Below are positions 14,122 through 15,143 of a stretch of 15,143 nucleotides of DNA, in pieces. Below the pieces are notes generated by a model. That model did no database searches. It worked only from the letters and a program-made list of their open reading frames with translations, and had not been told where the DNA came from. Positions within the stretch are counted from its first letter, which is position 1. The number at the start of each line of letters is the position of its first letter. Source of the stretch: Mycoplasmatota bacterium (GTDB taxonomy: Bacteria > Bacillota_I > Bacilli_A > Izemoplasmatales > Hujiaoplasmataceae). Position numbers and translations under genes: made by a program. The stretch is from contig JAGLYJ010000023.1 of NCBI GenBank assembly GCA_023132365.1, positions 1 to 15,143 of the forward strand, read 5' to 3'.

Positions 14122-14848
14122 AATGATTAAGTTTCAGTACAAATTTCTATTTAATAGAATGACAATAATTATAGTTTTTATATTCAATATTATCTTATTT
14201 ATAGGTTTGCTATATTCAAGTTCCATATTTGAAGGGTATTATTACATTGACTTATATAGAGAATCATTTGCAAAAGCATTTAATACAGAGGCTTTCTTGC
14301 TTATAAAGGTAGCTTCTGTAATGATATCTGTAATTTTAACAACAATGATTTACAGTGATACTAATAATAATCTTAGCAAATACATTATTGACAAAGAAGA
14401 AAGAAAATTCATAGTGTTTTTTTCTAGAATATATACATTAATGTTTGTAATGAGTATAATCATAATTGTATATTTTTTGGATTACCTTGTTATAACAATA
14501 CTTCTTACACCATATATATTTGATTTAGTATACATATCGAAAATCACTTTTTGGTTAATAGTTCAGGTATATATATATGTTGCATTAACTGGTCTTCTAA
14601 CCACCTTGGTCCCAAATATACTAATTAGCTTAATCCCAATAGCATTATTTTGGTTTCTTGAAATTAATGCTCAAGAAGAAGTGATTTTGCAGTCGAATAT
14701 CCTTAAAATAATGTATGAATATATTCCTAATTTAGTAGAAATTGATAGTAGATTAACAGTAATGGGTAATCTAGGAAAATATCTGGTATTTTTAATAATA
14801 GTAATATCCGGTAATTGTCTATATTACGTAAAAAAAGATATAATTTAA
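14114..14848 (+). CDS. ABC-2-type permease subunit
   Basis: This 244-residue integral membrane protein has about six to seven hydrophobic spans: near residues 17-36, 60-82, 100-122, 124-142, 147-168, 170-185 and 225-241. It has only short loops and a basic start (KFQYKFLFNR). The size and layout are those of ABC-2-type half-transporters such as lantibiotic immunity (LanE/G) or small drug-efflux permeases, though I see no family signature that fixes the subfamily. Its ATG lies inside the ATPase gene's last codons, with AAAGGA at 14098-14103, so the pair is translationally coupled and probably assembles as a homodimeric permease with two copies of the ATPase. The gene ends the cassette; the terminator stem begins at its stop codon. 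Confidence 0.8.
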   Translation: MIEMIKFQYKFLFNRMTIIIVFIFNIILFIGLLYSSSIFEGYYYIDLYRESFAKAFNTEAFLLIKVASVMISVILTTMIYSDTNNNLSKYIIDKEERKFIVFFSRIYTLMFVMSIIIIVYFLDYLVITILLTPYIFDLVYISKITFWLIVQVYIYVALTGLLTTLVPNILISLIPIALFWFLEINAQEEVILQSNILKIMYEYIPNLVEIDSRLTVMGNLGKYLVFLIIVISGNCLYYVKKDII

Positions 14849-14875
14849 AGAGAAAATATTTTTCTCTTTTTTTTT
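14847..14875 (+). terminator. Intrinsic terminator ending the four-gene cassette
   Basis: AAAGAGAAAA (14847-14856) pairs perfectly with TTTTCTCTTT (14860-14869) around a 3-base loop, followed by an unbroken T-run to 14875. The stem begins inside the permease stop codon. Confidence 0.85.
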
Positions 14876-14896
14876 AAGAAATTATTACTACTATAT

Positions 14897-14925
14897 TTGC
14901 TAATGTGAAAAGTTTTTGTTATAAT
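14897..14925 (+). promoter_or_regulatory. Promoter of glmS
   Basis: TTGCTA (14897-14902) and TATAAT (14920-14925) are 17 bases apart, and TG at 14917-14918 gives an extended -10. The leader to the ATG at 14956 is only about 25 bases, too short for a glmS ribozyme. Confidence 0.8.
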
Positions 14926-14955
14926 TATTTGGTAGAACTTATAAGGGGTGGCATT

Positions 14956-15143
14956 ATGTGTGGTATTGTTGGATATTTTGGAGAATTAAAAGCAACAGAT
15001 GTAATTTTAACTGGCTTAAAAAAGCTAGAATATAGAGGTTACGATTCTTGTGGTGTTAGTTTTTTAGACCCTAAGAGTAATAATGTTGTTACATATAAAG
15101 ATAAGGGTAGAGTAAACCATCTTAGAAATAGTTTTGATTATTC
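14956..15143 (+). CDS. glmS: Glutamine-fructose-6-phosphate aminotransferase, N-terminal part (partial)
   Basis: GlmS makes glucosamine-6-phosphate from fructose-6-phosphate and glutamine, the entry to amino-sugar and cell-surface polymer synthesis. The first 62 residues are in the window and belong to the class II glutaminase domain. MCGIVGYFG gives the N-terminal nucleophile cysteine (C2, exposed after Met removal), and LKKLEYRGYDSCGV (21-34) is the GlmS-specific landmark that separates it from PurF and AsnB. AAGGGGTG (14943-14950) is the ribosome binding site. It has its own promoter, independent of the ABC cassette upstream. Confidence 0.95.
   Translation, partial: MCGIVGYFGELKATDVILTGLKKLEYRGYDSCGVSFLDPKSNNVVTYKDKGRVNHLRNSFDY

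Noticed and set aside
14876..14955. glmS ribozyme or riboswitch before glmS
   Set aside because: Only about 25-30 bases lie between the promoter and the start codon.
1..15143. CRISPR arrays, rRNA or tRNA genes, insertion sequences, and TGA read as tryptophan
   Set aside because: No regularly spaced repeats, cloverleaf-like or rRNA-like sequences or transposase motifs were seen. Several genes end in TGA and tryptophan is TGG throughout.

Overview
The window is AT-rich DNA with tightly packed bacterial genes. Tryptophan is encoded by TGG, and TGA ends at least four genes (nadD, nadE, the secreted protein at 11980 and the ABC ATPase at 13498). That is the standard bacterial code, not the Mycoplasma/Spiroplasma code. 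The protein families (Bacillus-type NtdP/DUF402, CshB-like helicase, CspR-type TrmL, RecN next to Dxs) and very low GC point to a Bacillota/Mycoplasmatota-type organism. An Acholeplasma-, Izemoplasma- or Haloplasma-like lineage is my best guess from composition and gene content; it is an inference.

Layout. (1) 1-1988: the end of dxs (MEP isoprenoid pathway) followed by recN, closed by a bidirectional terminator. (2) 2020-3132, minus strand: ispH (last MEP step) and a 58-residue single-span membrane protein. (3) 3209-5563: operon of a CshB-like DEAD-box RNA helicase, the tRNA wobble 2'-O-methyltransferase TrmL and the nucleotide phosphatase NtdP. (4) 5670-6524: a divergent RluA-family pseudouridine synthase behind a strong promoter. 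(5) 6583-7438, minus strand: a small three-span membrane protein downstream of an M42 aminopeptidase gene broken by a large internal deletion. (6) 7543-11928: operon nadD - nadE - mnmA - patatin-like esterase, i.e. the last two steps of NAD synthesis joined to tRNA 2-thiolation and a lipid hydrolase. (7) 11980-14848: four tightly coupled genes (secreted protein, membrane-anchored acidic protein, ABC ATPase, ABC-2-like permease) between an attenuator-like hairpin and an intrinsic terminator. (8) 14956-end: start of glmS with its own promoter.

Regions 1-6 and 8 are mostly housekeeping. The four-gene cassette in region 7 is the accessory part and the best candidate for an undescribed system. It makes a Sec-exported protein with a basic, beta-rich middle whose pattern recalls aerolysin/ETX-type pore formers, a very acidic surface-anchored protein, and a dedicated ABC exporter/immunity-type pair. 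Its first ribosome binding site sits inside a terminator-like stem. The functional reading is inference; the gene layout and the hairpin are visible directly.
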